Shown here: positions 28,868 to 39,765 of the stretch, in pieces
How the letters are laid out: every line of letters starts with the position of its first letter
Numbering within the stretch: position 1 is the stretch's first letter
DNA from: Syngnathus acus
Taxonomy: Eukaryota > Chordata > Actinopteri > Syngnathiformes > Syngnathidae
Length of the DNA stretch: 64,000 bases
NCBI RefSeq assembly: GCF_901709675.1
Contig: NW_023590223.1
Coordinates: 62,001 to 126,000 of the forward strand
Direction: 5' to 3'
Notes under the pieces: generated by a model
The model's database searches: none
What the model was told of the DNA's origin: nothing
What the model saw: the letters and a program-made list of their open reading frames with translations, nothing else
Made by a program: the position numbers and the translations under genes

Positions 28868-31053
28868 TCAAAGTCAAAAGTCAAAGTCAAAGTCAGCTTT
28901 ATTGTCAATCCCTTCATATGTCAAGACACACAAAGAAACCGAAATTCCGTTTCCTCCATCCCACGGTGACGAGACATACAAGTAGGCGACACAAAACAAA
29001 AACAAGAAGGCACAAACCATAAATAATAAATAATAAATAAAATAAAATGAGCGATGAATAAAAACAGACCAATAACCCATTGAATATGAGGGGCAAAACC
29101 GAGCCAGTGAGCATACAGCAAGAACAGGACGCTACGCTGAAAGGGGGAGCGAGTTCAGGATCCTAACAGCCTGGAGTACGAAGCTGTTGGAAAGTCTGGT
29201 GGTGCGGGAGCGCAGGCTCCTGTACCGCCTCCCAGAGGGCAGAAGTTCAAACAAAGAGTGAGCGGGGTGACTCACATCACTCACAATCTTGGTCGCCTTG
29301 CGAGTGAGATGGGAGGTGTAAATGTCCTTCAAGGAGGGGAGAGAAGCACCAATAGTCTTACTAGCCGTTTTCACAATGCGCTGCAGGGCCTTCAAGTCTT
29401 GGTCAGTGCAGCTGCCACCCCAGACAGCAATACAGCTGGAGAGGACGCTCTCAATGGTGCCGCGGTAAAAAGTAGTCATGATGGCCGGAGGAGTCCCCGC
29501 TCGCCTGAGTTTCCGAAGGAAGTACAGGCGGCGCTGGGCCTTCTTCGCCAGCGACGCGGTGTTGGTGGACCAGGAGAGATCCTCACTGATGTGCACCCCC
29601 AGGAACCTGGCGCTGCTCACTCTCTCCACCACAGCACCGTCGATGGTCAGCGGCAGGTGTTGGGCGTGACCCTTCCGGAAGTCAACGACAATCTCCTTGG
29701 TCTTGTCGACGTTCAGCAGGAGGTTGTTGTCCCTGCACCACGCGGTCAGAAGGTCAACCTCCAGCCTGTATGGAGTCTCGTCTCCCTTGGTGATGAGACC
29801 CACCAGAGTCGTGTCGTCAGCAAACTTCACTATGCGGTTGCCGCTGCAGGTGGCAGCGCAGTCATGCGTCAGGAGGGTGAAGAGCAGCGGACTGAGCACG
29901 CAGCCTTGGGGGGCCCCTGTGCTCAGCGTGATGCTGGCGGAGATCTTGTCGCCAACACGTACCACCTGTGGCCTCTGACAGAGGAAGTCCAGTAGCCAGT
30001 TGCAGAGGCCGGTACTGAGGCCCAGCTTGTCAAGTTTGCTGATGAGACGCTGCGGCACAATGGTGTTGAAGGCAGAACTGAAGTCCACAAACAGCAACCT
30101 CACATACGAGTCCTTCCCCTCCAGGTGGGTGAGGGCCGAGTGGAGGGCAGAGCAGATGGCATCCTCAGAGGACCGTTTGGCTCGGTACGCAAACTGGAAG
30201 GGGTCAATGGTGGGAGGGAGAACTGACCGGATGTGCTCCAAGACAAGCCGCTCAAAGCACTTCATGACGATGGGCGTAAGTGCCACGGGGCGGTAGTCAT
30301 TGAAGCAGGACGGAGCAGGCTTCTTCGGCACAGGTACGATGGTGGCTGCTTTGAAACTCGACGGGACGATGGCCTGCTGCAGGGAAGTGTTAAAGATGTC
30401 CGTGAAGACACCCGTCAGCTCACCAGCGCAGTCCTTCAGCGCTCGACCCGGGATGTTGTCCGGGCCCGCCGCCTTACGGATGTCGATAGCGGCAAGCGTC
30501 CTCCTCACGCTGTCGGCGGAGAGGCACAGGGGCAGCTCGTGGGAAGGGGGAGTGGCCTTCAGCGGGCAAGTGCTGTTCTGAGCGTCGAAGCGAGCAAAGA
30601 AGCGGTTGAGGTCATTGAGCAGACGGACGTCGCCATCACAGCTCTGCGGCGCGGGCTTGTAGTCCGTGATGGTCTGAATGCCCTGCCAAAGGCGCCGTGC
30701 GTCCCTGCTGTCCTTGAAGTGGGCGGTAATTTTGCCCGAGAACGCCCTCTTCGCTTCTTTGATGCCCCGGGACAGGTCGGCCCTCGCAGTCCTCAAGCCA
30801 GCCTCATCCCCCGCCCGGAAGGCTTTGTCCCTGGCCCTCAGCAGCCTGAAGACAGCCCCCGTCAGCCATGGCTTCCGGTTTGCCCGAGTGACGACGGATA
30901 CTGAGTGTGTCACATCATCAATGCACTTCCCGATGTAGGAGGAAACAGAGTCAGTATACTCCTCAATGTCCGCCCGACCGTCGCAAGTGGCCGCCCTCCT
31001 AAACACGTCCCAGTCGGTAGAGCCAAAGCAGTCACGAAGCGCATCTCTCTTAT
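28868..31053 (-). mobile_element. CR1/L2/Rex1-group LINE, 5' truncated
   Basis: The 3' tail GTCAAAGTCAAAGTCAGCTT at 28,873 (minus: (TTGACT)n after CAATAAAG) precedes a long minus-strand RT frame. Its last 75 bp also occur as separate short insertions at 18,424 and 34,779. Confidence 0.85.
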
Positions 31054-31114
31054 ATCTTATATCTATATCTCTCTTGCGTCGCGAATACCGTTTTTTCCCA
31101 TGTATAATGCGCAA
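29132..31114 (-). CDS. LINE reverse transcriptase ORF (660 codons, open)
   Basis: LINE homology starts at RDALRDCFGSTDWDVF (about residue 24); the first residues come from flanking simple sequence. RT blocks: IRKAAGPDNIPGRALKDC, RPVALTPIVMKCFERL, FVDFSSAFNTI, TGAPQGCVLSPLLF, the catalytic KFADDTTLVGL and the C-terminal motif LFELLPSGRRYRSL. There are no stops. The missing endonuclease makes it a 5'-truncated copy. It is close to the LINE at 39,988-43,014. Confidence 0.88.
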   Translation of the reverse strand: MRIIHGKKRYSRRKRDIDIRYKRDALRDCFGSTDWDVFRRAATCDGRADIEEYTDSVSSYIGKCIDDVTHSVSVVTRANRKPWLTGAVFRLLRARDKAFRAGDEAGLRTARADLSRGIKEAKRAFSGKITAHFKDSRDARRLWQGIQTITDYKPAPQSCDGDVRLLNDLNRFFARFDAQNSTCPLKATPPSHELPLCLSADSVRRTLAAIDIRKAAGPDNIPGRALKDCAGELTGVFTDIFNTSLQQAIVPSSFKAATIVPVPKKPAPSCFNDYRPVALTPIVMKCFERLVLEHIRSVLPPTIDPFQFAYRAKRSSEDAICSALHSALTHLEGKDSYVRLLFVDFSSAFNTIVPQRLISKLDKLGLSTGLCNWLLDFLCQRPQVVRVGDKISASITLSTGAPQGCVLSPLLFTLLTHDCAATCSGNRIVKFADDTTLVGLITKGDETPYRLEVDLLTAWCRDNNLLLNVDKTKEIVVDFRKGHAQHLPLTIDGAVVERVSSARFLGVHISEDLSWSTNTASLAKKAQRRLYFLRKLRRAGTPPAIMTTFYRGTIESVLSSCIAVWGGSCTDQDLKALQRIVKTASKTIGASLPSLKDIYTSHLTRKATKIVSDVSHPAHSLFELLPSGRRYRSLRSRTTRLSNSFVLQAVRILNSLPLSA

Positions 31115-31908
31115 AATTTAACTACTTTATTGTCCTAAAATCTGGGGTGCGCATTATACATGGGTACAATTTTTTTTATTTTTTTTTTTTTTTTTTGACA
31201 CGTTAGCTATATAAAGAGCGAGAGTTCAGTTCTCTACCTAAATGCGTATTACAGGTAATATTTTATTACACAACACTTTGCCTTGTTCCTTTCTTCTCTG
31301 CTGTTCACTTCAAACACGCTCCATACGAACACAATGCTCTCGTATCAGACGCTTGCTCGAGCACCTGCTCGTTTGCTGTCACAATGTATGCTACACAAAT
31401 CCGAAACATTTCTTCGCTATCGAGTTTACTAGCGCATGCGCAATGATACTGACCGGCAGAATAACAACCGGTTGTTCCCAAAGATTATCTTTTTTCTGAA
31501 ATAATTTTACGTTTACGGACTTAAGTAACCCGGCCGGGTCATACCAAAGACTATAAAAATGGGACCCATTGCCTCCCTGCTTGGCACTCAGCATTAAGGG
31601 TTGGAATTGGGGGGTTAGATCACCAAATGATTCCCGAGCGCGGCGCCGCTGCTGCTCACTGCTCCCCTCTCCCCCAGGGGATGGATCAAAATCACACGGG
31701 GATGGGTCAAATGCAGAGGACAAATTTCACCACACCCAGATTTGTGTGTGACGATCATTGGGACTTTAAAAAAGAAAAAAGAAAAAGAAAAAAAAAGTCA
31801 AAATTTGGGTGCGTATTATACATGGGTACAGGCTTTTTTCCAGCATTGACATGCCATTTTTAGGGTGCGTATTATACATGGGGGCGCGTTATACATGGAA
31901 AAAAACGG
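31088..31908. mobile_element. TA-flanked MITE-like element with nested SINE
   Basis: Ends CCGTTTTTTCCCATGTATAA and ATACATGGAAAAAAACGG are inverted, inside TA (31,086-87, 31,909-10). Internal GTATTATACATGGG repeats occur. A SINE lacking its tRNA head (31,529-31,770) is inserted within it. Confidence 0.85.
31529..31770 (+). mobile_element. 5'-truncated SINE
   Basis: It begins at CCGGCCGGGTCATACC, so the tRNA head is lost, and continues to GATCATTGGGACTTT with an A-rich tail. The frames at 31,569-31,863 are read-through of this. Confidence 0.85.
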
Positions 31909-32360
31909 TAATTGAGGCTTTTGACGTTGCTGGCATGGTTTGGAGTGTAATTCACCTCCATTGCGATGGTGGCGTTTGATATTTGACATTTGAATATAAA
32001 TCTGTCATTTTACTTTAGGAAGTAAAAGTTGTTTTCTAGAAATCCATACTTTTGATGTATGAGGAACAACAATCAGGCGCATTCTTCAAAAAGACCGACC
32101 TACAGCCGACAAAAAGGTTTTGATACGTTCATATCATGTAACGAGTCAGGAACGTGGTAATTACATATTATTTTGCATTGACTAATTTGGTTAATACAGT
32201 TTAGCAAGCAAATGCACAGTTCCAGAGTACAGTTAATAACATGCTCAAAAGCGTTCAGTGTGTCACAGCACCGCAGACCTAAACTCCATGTGCGTACTAC
32301 AGAGCGTGATTTTTGTTTTAATCAGAAAGACCAGGGGAGAGCGCGAATGCAGTCCACCAC
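31909..32360. other. no gene recognised
   Basis: AT-rich sequence between the MITE and the Gypsy LTR. The short frames at 32,212-32,449 cross the LTR boundary and have no family resemblance. Confidence 0.4.
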
Positions 32361-32557
32361 TGTTGTGTTTATACGGAGTAGAGATGAACGCTAATGCAAC
32401 TTCTTTTTTCAGCAACTTTTTATTTTCTCCCCACTCGTGTCTCACATAGCAGTACAATGCCCCTGGCGCACTACAGAGCCCCCAACTGTCAACATTATGC
32501 GAGACCTCCAATAACACACTATATAATATTATAGTTTCAACATACGGTAATACCACA
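32361..32557 (-). repeat. Gypsy 3' LTR (197 bp)
   Basis: TG...CA bounded and about 90 % similar by eye to the 5' LTR outside its MITE insertion. Confidence 0.8.
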
Positions 32558-32625
32558 TCTCCCTTTTTCCAGAGATCATAGGGTAGACTGCCTTTGTCTC
32601 GTCAGACCTTAGAGGATTATTCTGC

Positions 32626-32982
32626 CTATTGTGTAGAAAGGTCTGTTCCTAACCTTTGCCAAGGTCTTTCAGGGCACCCTGATGGCATGAGTGACTCTTT
32701 TGGGTTGTGTCGCTCTTGTATGCATGTCCTGCAGTTCAGTATTATTTCGTTCACTTGCTGGCTGTGTCCTGGCCACCACACAGATTGACGTGCACGTGCT
32801 TTACATTTCACGACACCTAAATGTCCTTCGTGTAATTTGAATAGCATGTCGTTCCTCATTGCAGAAGGTATTACCAGTCGTGTGTCCTTTAGCAGTAAGC
32901 CATCTTTCACTGTTAATGTAGCTCGCTCCAGCCAGTAGTTTTTCAGCGCTGTTTTGCATGTGCTGGCCATCCTTCCATGCAC
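32626..32982 (-). pseudogene. Gypsy integrase N-terminal zinc domain, core missing
   Basis: LHEGHLGVVKCKARARQSVW and ILNCRTCIQER are the HHCC zinc-binding part of a Gypsy integrase. The frame ends at RLGTDLSTQ, just where the catalytic DDE core should start, and the 3' LTR follows about 50 bp later. The core is deleted, so this copy cannot integrate by itself. Confidence 0.85.
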
Positions 32983-33117
32983 ATGGTCATGACACGCGAG
33001 CAGACACTGTCGGCTTTCAACTGCTCTTTCAGGTTTTCTGTATATGATGAGCTGACAGGTAGACTCTCAGTGACACAGACCACAAATATGTTTGTGCTCT
33101 CCATCAGCTCCTGGTCA

Positions 33118-33961
33118 TCAGTTTACAGGTGCACGTGAAAGTGTGTCTGCTGTCCAAAGCGACTTTCCTGGTACGTGCACGATGGAGTATGAGTAGCGCA
33201 TCAGCCTCATACTGAAACCCTGGATTCTCTGTGGCAAAAGATCCAGTGCTTGGGCTCCGAGCAGGCTGAGAAGGGGTTTATGGTCGGTCTCCAGGCAAAA
33301 CTCCTTTCCGATGAGGAAATCCCGAAACCGTTCACAGGCCAATGTGAGGCCCATGTGAGGCCCATGTGAGGCCCAGAGCCTCCTTCTCCACCTGTGCGTA
33401 TCGTTGCTCAGTTGGAGTGAGTGACCGTGATGTGTAAGCCACAGGCTTCCATCCTTCCCCCCATTTCTGGAGAATTACACCCCCCAAACTATACGATGAT
33501 GCATCAGCAAATACTTTGGTGTCTCTGCCCGGGTCATACATAGCCAGCACCGGAGGAGAGGACAGAGCTTTCTTTAGGTCTTCAAACGCTGCTGCCTGGT
33601 CCACGTCCCAGACCCAGCAGTTTTTCTTTGAGAAGAGGTCACGGAGCGGTTTATCTTTTTCAGCTAGCTGGGGAATAAACCTTCCCAGCTGGTTGACCAT
33701 GCCGAGAAAACTCCTTAATTCACTAGCATTTGTGGTCTCTGTCATGTCTGTGATGGCCTCTGTCTTTCTTGGGTCAGGGCGGATGCCTGTGGCTGTGATT
33801 ATATGGCCCAGGAAGACTACTTCGCTCTTGGAGATTTCACACTTGTCCACATTCAGTGTGATGCCTGCTTTTTCTAGTCTTTGTAGCACGGCATTAAGTC
33901 GAGTGTCATGCTCTTCCTGGTCCCGCCCCCACACCAACAGATCATCGATGTGACAAACCAC
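33118..33961 (-). pseudogene. Gypsy RT C-terminal part and RNase H, frameshifted
   Basis: VCHIDDLLVWGRDQEEHD is the catalytic box (HIDD for the usual YxDD), followed by the thumb and an RNase H start FADASSYSLGGVILQ. A local triplication of CATGTGAGGCC (33,345-33,375) breaks the frame. The rest of RNase H/tether (FCLETDHKPLLSLLG, LWTADTLSRAP) continues to 33,118. Confidence 0.85.
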
Positions 33962-34568
33962 ACTGTTTGAGCCCCTCTGTGATCTCCGCCATCCTGCACT
34001 GGAAATGTTCGGGCGCAGAAGCGATGCTAAATGGAAGTCGGTTAAAGTGGAACCGTCCGAAGGGCGTTATGAATGTAGTGTACTTGGCTGACTCCTCCGT
34101 TAATGGAATCTGCCAAAAGCCCAAGTTGGCATCCAACTTGCTGAACAGTTTTGCTCCAGTAAGCGTTCCCAGGTTTTGTTCCACAGATGGGAGAATGTAT
34201 TTTCCACGGTACATATACACATTCAAGCCGGTTAAATCCACACACAACCGCACCTTTCTTTTGTCCTTTTTGGGCACGACCACCATGCCGGCACACCAAT
34301 CAGTTGGCTCCTCCACCCGGCTGATGACGCCCAGAGCTTCCATGCGGTGGAGCTCTCTCTTGACTTCACCCACCAGAGGTAGTGGAATCCTCCTGGTTTT
34401 TTTTACTGAATATGGCACGGCACCTGGCTTGAGCTTTATGGTGTATGGTTGTTGTAGCTTACCCAGACCGCTGCGCAACTTGGGGTAACTTGCCTTGATG
34501 GTCTCCATGTCTATGCTGTCAACTCGGATAAGCAAGCCAAGGGCTTTAATGGCTGGCAACCCAAGCAA
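33942..34568 (-). pseudogene. Gypsy reverse transcriptase N-terminal part
   Basis: Blocks VISRVEEPTDWCAGMVVVPK, VRLCVDLTGLNVYM, SKLDANLGFWQIPL and TPFGRFHFNRLPF are Gypsy RT. Near 33,950 (after GLKQCG) one base is missing relative to the frame that carries the catalytic HIDD box. Another frame change lies near 34,570. Confidence 0.85.
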
Positions 34569-34748
34569 TGGCGTGCTCAGGTTTTGAACAACATAAACAC
34601 AACCTTCTCCATGGTCTGCTTGGCTCCTTTCCTCAGCTGCAGTCTGGTGAACCCTGACACGTCCAGTGGAATCCGTCCTGGACCCAACAAGGGTTTTTCT
34701 GGCTTTTTGAGAACAGGCTGCTTTGTGTTGGAAAATATGTTTTTAAAC

Positions 34749-35291
34749 TCAGTCTGTGATACAGCAGACAGCAGCGGAATTTCGGTTTCTTTGTGTGTCT
34801 TGACATATGAAGGGATTGACAATAAAGCTGACTTTGACTTTGACTTGACTTTGAAAAGTAACATCCGCACCAGTATCGAGTTTGAAGGTGACATTTCTAT
34901 CTATTATGGTTATATCAGCAGTCCATGTATGGCTATCTGATGTCACTGAGCCCAGAAAGAAGCTTTCCTCCTCTTCCTCTATACCGTGCACAGCTTTACC
35001 TGCACGACACAGACGCTGGTAGTGACCTTTTTTACCACACGTGTGGCACTTGGCATCGTTGGCAGGGCACTCGTGCTTAGAGTGAGGTGCGACACCACAT
35101 TTGTAGCACTGGTTTATGTTGCTGAGTGGCTTAGCTCCATTACTTTTGAACTTATTGAATCTTGGCTTTTCTTTTTGCTTTCGGCCTTTACATACTCTGT
35201 CTACAGAGCAAACATCCATCTGCTTTACACCACTGGCGTCACTCCTCAGTGTGTTTTGCTGCTTTTTAATCTCCTCAGATTGTCTAGCCAT
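34749..35291 (-). pseudogene. Gypsy nucleocapsid and protease region, interrupted
   Basis: Two CCHC knuckles (CYKCGVAPHSKHEC, CHTCGKKGHYQRLC) precede the aspartic protease signature LDTGADVT. Immediately after it a 75-bp LINE tail (34,779-34,855, plus orientation) is inserted, with the protease/linker resuming as IPLLSAVSQTEFK in frame 34,894-34,577. Confidence 0.85.
34779..34855 (+). mobile_element. very short L2-type 3'-tail insertion
   Basis: GGTTTCTTTGTGTGTCTTGA ... TTGACAATAAAGCTGACTTT with (TTGACT)n is the 3' end of the LINE at 28.87-31.05 kb, inserted into the Gypsy protease. Confidence 0.8.
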
Positions 35292-35815
35292 GTTATAGCC
35301 TTTTCAAGATTCAAATCTCGCTCCATTTGCATGCGTTCTGAGAGCCGTGTGTCAGCCAGTCCAACCACTATCCAGTCCCTGATTAGCTCATCATGCAATG
35401 TCCCATAATTACAGTGTTCAGCTAATGCATACAGAGTGGTGATAAATGCATCAACAGTCTCATTTGTTTCCTGTTTTCGCATATTAAAGCGTGCTCGTTC
35501 ATAAACAATGTTCTTTTTCACTATAAAGGTGAAGTGGAAACCATCTCTCACTTTAATGTAGTCACGCTGGTCTGCTTCAGTGACCTTCAAGCCTCTCAAA
35601 ACGACATCTGCTTCGTCTCCCATACAGTATATCAAGGTATTCACCTGATTTTCTTCGGAGCTTGCTGTTAAGTTGCTTGCCTGACGGAATCTCTCATAAC
35701 TCCTTATCCATTTTGTCCACTCGTGCGGCTTGGAAAAATCAAAGGGCTCCGGTGGTTGAATGCTAAACGTAGCGCTGGCTGTGTTAGCCATCACTCCGCT
35801 CGTCTTCTCCGTCAC
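35246..35815 (-). pseudogene. Gypsy gag (capsid-like) N-terminal region
   Basis: 189-codon frame: PPEPFDFSKPHEWTKWIRSY, ARFNMRKQETNETVDAFITT and LIRDWIVVGLAD are a vertebrate Gypsy gag. The frame leaves gag at about 35,288, where the nucleocapsid continues in another frame (one-base shift at the ACATGGC junction). Confidence 0.8.
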
Positions 35816-35897
35816 TCATTTGTCTTCCTCACACGTCTCGTCCTTTCCCTCCGCGGTGGACGTTTCTTCATGTGGGTTACTGTTTCACAGTACACCA

Positions 35898-36279
35898 TGT
35901 TGTGTTTATACGGAGTAGAGATGAAGGCTTCTTTATTCAGCAACTTTTTATTTCCTCCCCACTCGTGTCTCAATAGCAGTACAATACCCTGGTGCACCAC
36001 AGCGCCCCAACTGTCAATAATTATGCGAGACCTCCAATAACACACTATATAACAGGGGTCTCAAACTCCAGTCCTCGGGGGCCGCATTCCTACATGTTTT
36101 CCAAGTTTCCCTCGTGAAACACACCTGATTCAAATGATCAGTTCATCCTCACGTTCTGCAGGAGCCTGATAATTGAATCAGGTGTGTTTAACGAGGGAAA
36201 CTGTAGGAATGCGGCCCCCGAGGACTGGAGTTTGAGACCCCTGCTATATAATATAGTTTCAACATACGATAATACCACA
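35898..36279 (-). repeat. Gypsy 5' LTR, carrying a MITE
   Basis: TG...CA bounded. The 191-bp MITE at 36,053-36,243 and its duplication account for the extra length over the 3' LTR. Confidence 0.8.
36053..36243. mobile_element. hAT MITE, long inverted repeat
   Basis: CAGGGGTCTCAAACTCCAGT and its complement form nearly the whole element, including CCTGATTCAAATGATC in the middle. A perfect 8-bp duplication CTATATAA (36,045-52 and 36,244-51) flanks it. It lies inside the Gypsy LTR. Confidence 0.92.
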
Positions 36280-36599
36280 GCAGGGATGAGAATCTTCCGC
36301 GGATCCGCGGATTTCCGTGTTTTCTTCCATCGGAGGTATCATTTTTGTGAATCTTGTAGATCCGTTGAGAAAATAGTTTTTATATGGGGGGGCTGGCAGC
36401 AGTATTGCGACAACAACTGAATTATTTTCGGCAGCATTTTGGCGCTACTTTCGTCACATCATTTGCCTACTCATTTGCCTGATTAGCAAAAGTTTTAGCC
36501 AGCATGGCGAAGGTTTTAGAGAAAAAAGATGAGGATGGTGCCAGGGAAATAAAAGTCGAACAGGATCAGGAACTGCTTCAGATGGGCATGGCTCGAGAG

Positions 36600-37026
36600 C
36601 AGCGTCATTTTACAACTCGGAACACAAAGACGCTCTTAAAGCAATGCGACAGTTAGCGCCCGGCGCGCTGCGGTTGCACGATCGGACTATAATAAGCTCC
36701 CTGTGCACTTAGGTCCACTTGAATATTGGAAAGTACATCAGGAGTTTAAAAATATTTTCTAAATTTCAGTGACGGCTCTGTCACAATAATGCAACCAGCG
36801 CGGTGCAGTTGCGCGGTCGGCGACGCGCTACTGTTGCGCGGTCGGCGGTGCGCTGCAGTTGCGCGATCGGACAAAAATGCGCAAATGAAAAAATGCTTAA
36901 AAAAGTCTTGGAACGGATTAAAAATGTTCCATTATTTGTAATGGGAAAAATAGATTCGGAATTCGACCGATTCGCTTCTCAAACCGCCTTCTGGAACGGA
37001 TTGTGGTCGAAAACCGAGGCTTGACT
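36600..37026 (+). mobile_element. pogo/Tigger-like element, right part
   Basis: ACAAAGACGCTCTTAAAGCA, GCGCCCGGCGCGCTGCGGTT and GGTCGAAAACCGAGGC match the two elements at 12 and 14.7 kb. The left terminus is missing, and upstream sequence (36,500-36,600) is unrelated. Confidence 0.7.
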
Positions 37027-37579
37027 GTATTATATTCACCTTGGCAGCCCACCAAGCAGGAATATTTTTTTTAACAAAACTGTTGAAATCGAGTGATGAA
37101 ATGAATGGTTTTGGGGTTGCTATACTGCCAAAATGCAGGAGTTTCCAGGGAGCTTTTCCCCCTGAGCCCCCTCTGGGCCGTTGCCCCTGGCCCCCTGCGG
37201 CCCCATGTGGTAGTTGGGGGCTGCCTTTTGCCGATGGGCACAACTGTAGTGTCCCTGCTAATGCAAACTTCCTGTGTTGCAGAGAAGAACCAGCGGACAC
37301 ACATAGTCATTGCCTGTCTTTTTGTACCTTTAATCAGGATTCTGCTATTGGCTGTAATGAAGATTTGGCACACAAATCGTTTGTATATTCCTGAATTGTA
37401 AAAGCGGTGCTTTCAGGCCTCCTCATTTTAACATTGTTTTAGTGATCAACACACCAAAACATCTGCAACAGAGAAAACTTGGCATTTTTTCTTTTGGTTT
37501 TTGTTGAACTGAAAACTGACATTGGAGGGGTCTGCAATCCATCTCGGGCCATGGTAACGGGGCTGATCGGAAACCAGTT
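37027..37579. other. no gene recognised
   Basis: A C-rich block at 37,140-37,220 gives long frames in several phases but no family motif. Probably repeat-derived. Confidence 0.35.
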
Positions 37580-38202
37580 TGTGGGGACAAGGACCGGGTG
37601 GATAAACTCAATCTGTTCTTCAACAGATTTGATTCCGCCTCCCTCCCGCCTCTTCACCTCGCTCCGCACCTCATTCTGCCACCTTCGACACTCCAGCCCC
37701 CCCGCCAGCTCACCAACCCCCTCTCACCCCCCCCCCCCCCCGAAGTCACTCTTCTGTCTCCACTCCATCACCCCGGTCTTCCGACATCCCCCTCTCCTTT
37801 ACAGATCTCCAGGTGAGGAGTCACCTCAGTAAGATCGAGGCAGGGAAGACCCCGGGCCCAGACGGCATCTGGCCAAGACTGCTCAGGGACTGTGCGGACC
37901 AGCTGAGTGGTGTGGTCAGGTACCTGTTCAACCTGAGCCTGAACAAGGTCCCAGGACTGTGGAAGACCTCCTGCGTGGTCCCTGTACCGAAGGTGCCGCG
38001 CCCCAAGGAGCCTAACCACTTCAGGTCTATTGCCTTGACTTCCCACCTGATGAAGACTATGGAGAAGATCATCCTGGGTCACCTGCGTTTATTAGTGGGA
38101 GCGCAGCTGGACCCCCTGCAGTTTGCTTACCGGCCTGGTGTTGTGGTGGACGATGCAGTGATTTATTTACTGCACAGAACACTGCTTCACCTGGAGGACT
38201 AT
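37580..38202 (+). mobile_element. LINE, 5' part of a copy split by an ISL2EU-like transposon
   Basis: LNLFFNRFDS, KIEAGKTPGPDGIWPRLLRD and MEKIILGHLRLLV are CR1/Rex1-group RT. The reading stops at LEDY (38,200), with the next codons found at 44,175. Frame changes and a poly-C tract (37,725-37,741) show prior decay. Confidence 0.85.
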
Positions 38203-38345
38203 AGAGGCTTTGCAGTCATGTGATTTTATCACGTGATTTTGTGTTATGCCGCCATCTTGGCGGTCAACCGGTCAGCTCGTTCCTACGTGTTCGTACAGAT
38301 TCAGTTTGATTTCTGCGCTACATTTTCACCGATTTCATCCGAATT

Positions 38346-38677
38346 ATGGCTGATTTGCTATCCAATGAAGTTGGGCATTTGGATAAAGAATCCAAGAAAC
38401 GTTACAGAGAGAAGTTGAACCTTGTTGGCACAACGGATCCGTACCTTTTACCGAGAAGCATGCTAAAATCACCTGAGCATTTTGCAACAGCCGACCTGCC
38501 TGATCTCTCATATCCAGATATTTATAATTACCTCGTCGATTCACCATCTCCGTACACTGGAAAGGACCTTAAGGCATACAAGAGTCTGGATGCCTACAAG
38601 TATTTTACAGCAGGTTTTGTGCATGATGGGCTGATATGGCAGATTCCAAACAGAATCGATTTCTTCTCATGACCAAG
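38346..38677 (+). pseudogene. SWIM/YqaJ-type element protein, exon 1
   Basis: MADLLSNEVGHLDKESKKRY opens the frame and AYKYFTAGFVHDGLIWQIPN matches the N-terminal region of a common fish repeat-encoded protein. A one-base shift near 38,655 leads to a stop (DFFS); in the other frame the sequence reaches LLMTK directly before GTAAGG (38,678). The exon is therefore recognisable but broken. Confidence 0.6.
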
Positions 38678-38998
38678 GTAAGGAAAATATCATTGAAATC
38701 TGAGAAATTAATTCCTACAATAAAACATTACATAATTTCCAACTATTCAATATAGAGCTTATGCAACAATTTCTACAAAAATACTTTTTAGAATTCATGC
38801 TTGATAATTCCTTTTGGTCTCTTGCTCAAAATGAACCAGGTTTAAATTTTCAAGCTAATTTAATGAATGATTCATGAGAAAATTTACCAAATGCCAGGTA
38901 AAATATGCATAAATGGACAGTAAGAGGTCTAGCCTTGTATATTATATCCAAATTAGGGACTGATAATAATATAAGGTATGTCATATTATCTGTTTCAG

Positions 38999-39577
38999 GT
39001 AAAACACTCTCAACGGATGAATGATCCTCCCCTCAGACCTTGGGTAGCAATAGCGAAAGATGGTCAGATCCTGTGCTGCCACTGTACCTGCATGGCTGGA
39101 TTGGGTGAAACATGTTCACATTCAGCAGCATCCCTGTTCGCCCTGGAGACATTAATACGTATGAAGACGGCCACTTCATGCACATCACTACCTTGTCAGT
39201 GGCTGAAACCATCACCATCGCACATAGAATATGCTGAAGGATGCAATATCGATTTTGCCCGTCCAGCCCAGAAACGAAAGTCAGAAGTTTCAACTCCTGA
39301 GGAAAGTGCTGCGAGAAAACTGCTGAATGTTCCTCCACCAACTGAAGAGCAGAAAGCTGCCTTTTACAAGGCTTTGTCTGAATGCGGTGGAAGACCAGCA
39401 ATTTTGAGCATTGTCCCTGACTATGCTGACAACTTTGTGCCAAGGGCAGTGAAGCGAAAGCTTCCTGTACCTCTCTCCCAGCTGTACGATTCTGGCAATA
39501 TGAAACTCAGCCCAGATGAACTTGCACTAAAATGCCGGTCAGAGCTGGAAAAGTTGCATTCCATTACCAGAGAGCAG
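38999..39577 (+). CDS. SWIM zinc-finger exon of the element protein
   Basis: Between TGTTTCAG and GTTTGC. It encodes VKHSQRMNDPPLRPWVAIAK and then CHCTCMAGLGETCSH, a SWIM motif (CxC...CxH) that binds DNA or protein, and ends KLHSITREQ. In relatives a YqaJ-type (lambda exonuclease-like) nuclease domain begins right after this point. The frame is open throughout. Confidence 0.75.
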
Positions 39578-39696
39578 GTTTGCATTTTTTTCGCACTTAG
39601 TCATTAATATATATATCATAAATAATTTATTGTTCTCCAACCTGTTACAAATAATCTAATCATAGTGAAAACAATTTTTATTAAAATGTTTTTCAG

Positions 39697-39765
39697 ATAT
39701 CTGCGGTTGAAGAAGAGTCCAGGGGCCAAGCAACATCACATCTTCACCAGCTTTTCACAAGGGAC
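39697..39765 (+). pseudogene. start of the YqaJ-type nuclease exon, truncated
   Basis: After TTTTTCAG the frame continues ISAVEEESRGQATS in phase with the SWIM exon, as the nuclease-proximal linker does. Homology fades near 39,765, so the nuclease proper is deleted. Confidence 0.5.

Larger units (their letters stand above)
32361..36279 (-). mobile_element. Ty3/Gypsy LTR retrotransposon, internally deleted
   Basis: The two LTRs are 32,361-32,557 (3') and 35,898-36,279 (5', with a MITE inside), both running TGTTGTGTTTATACGG to AATACCACA on plus. A purine-rich tract (minus GAAAAAGGGAGA) lies beside the 3' LTR, and a TGG-starting primer site directly abuts the 5' LTR. The order gag, protease, RT, RNase H, integrase zinc domain is Gypsy-type. 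No matching target duplication was seen. Confidence 0.85.

Noticed and set aside
37140-37394. Long overlapping frames in the C-rich block
   Set aside because: No family resemblance, all frames are open because of base composition, and there is no splice or promoter context.
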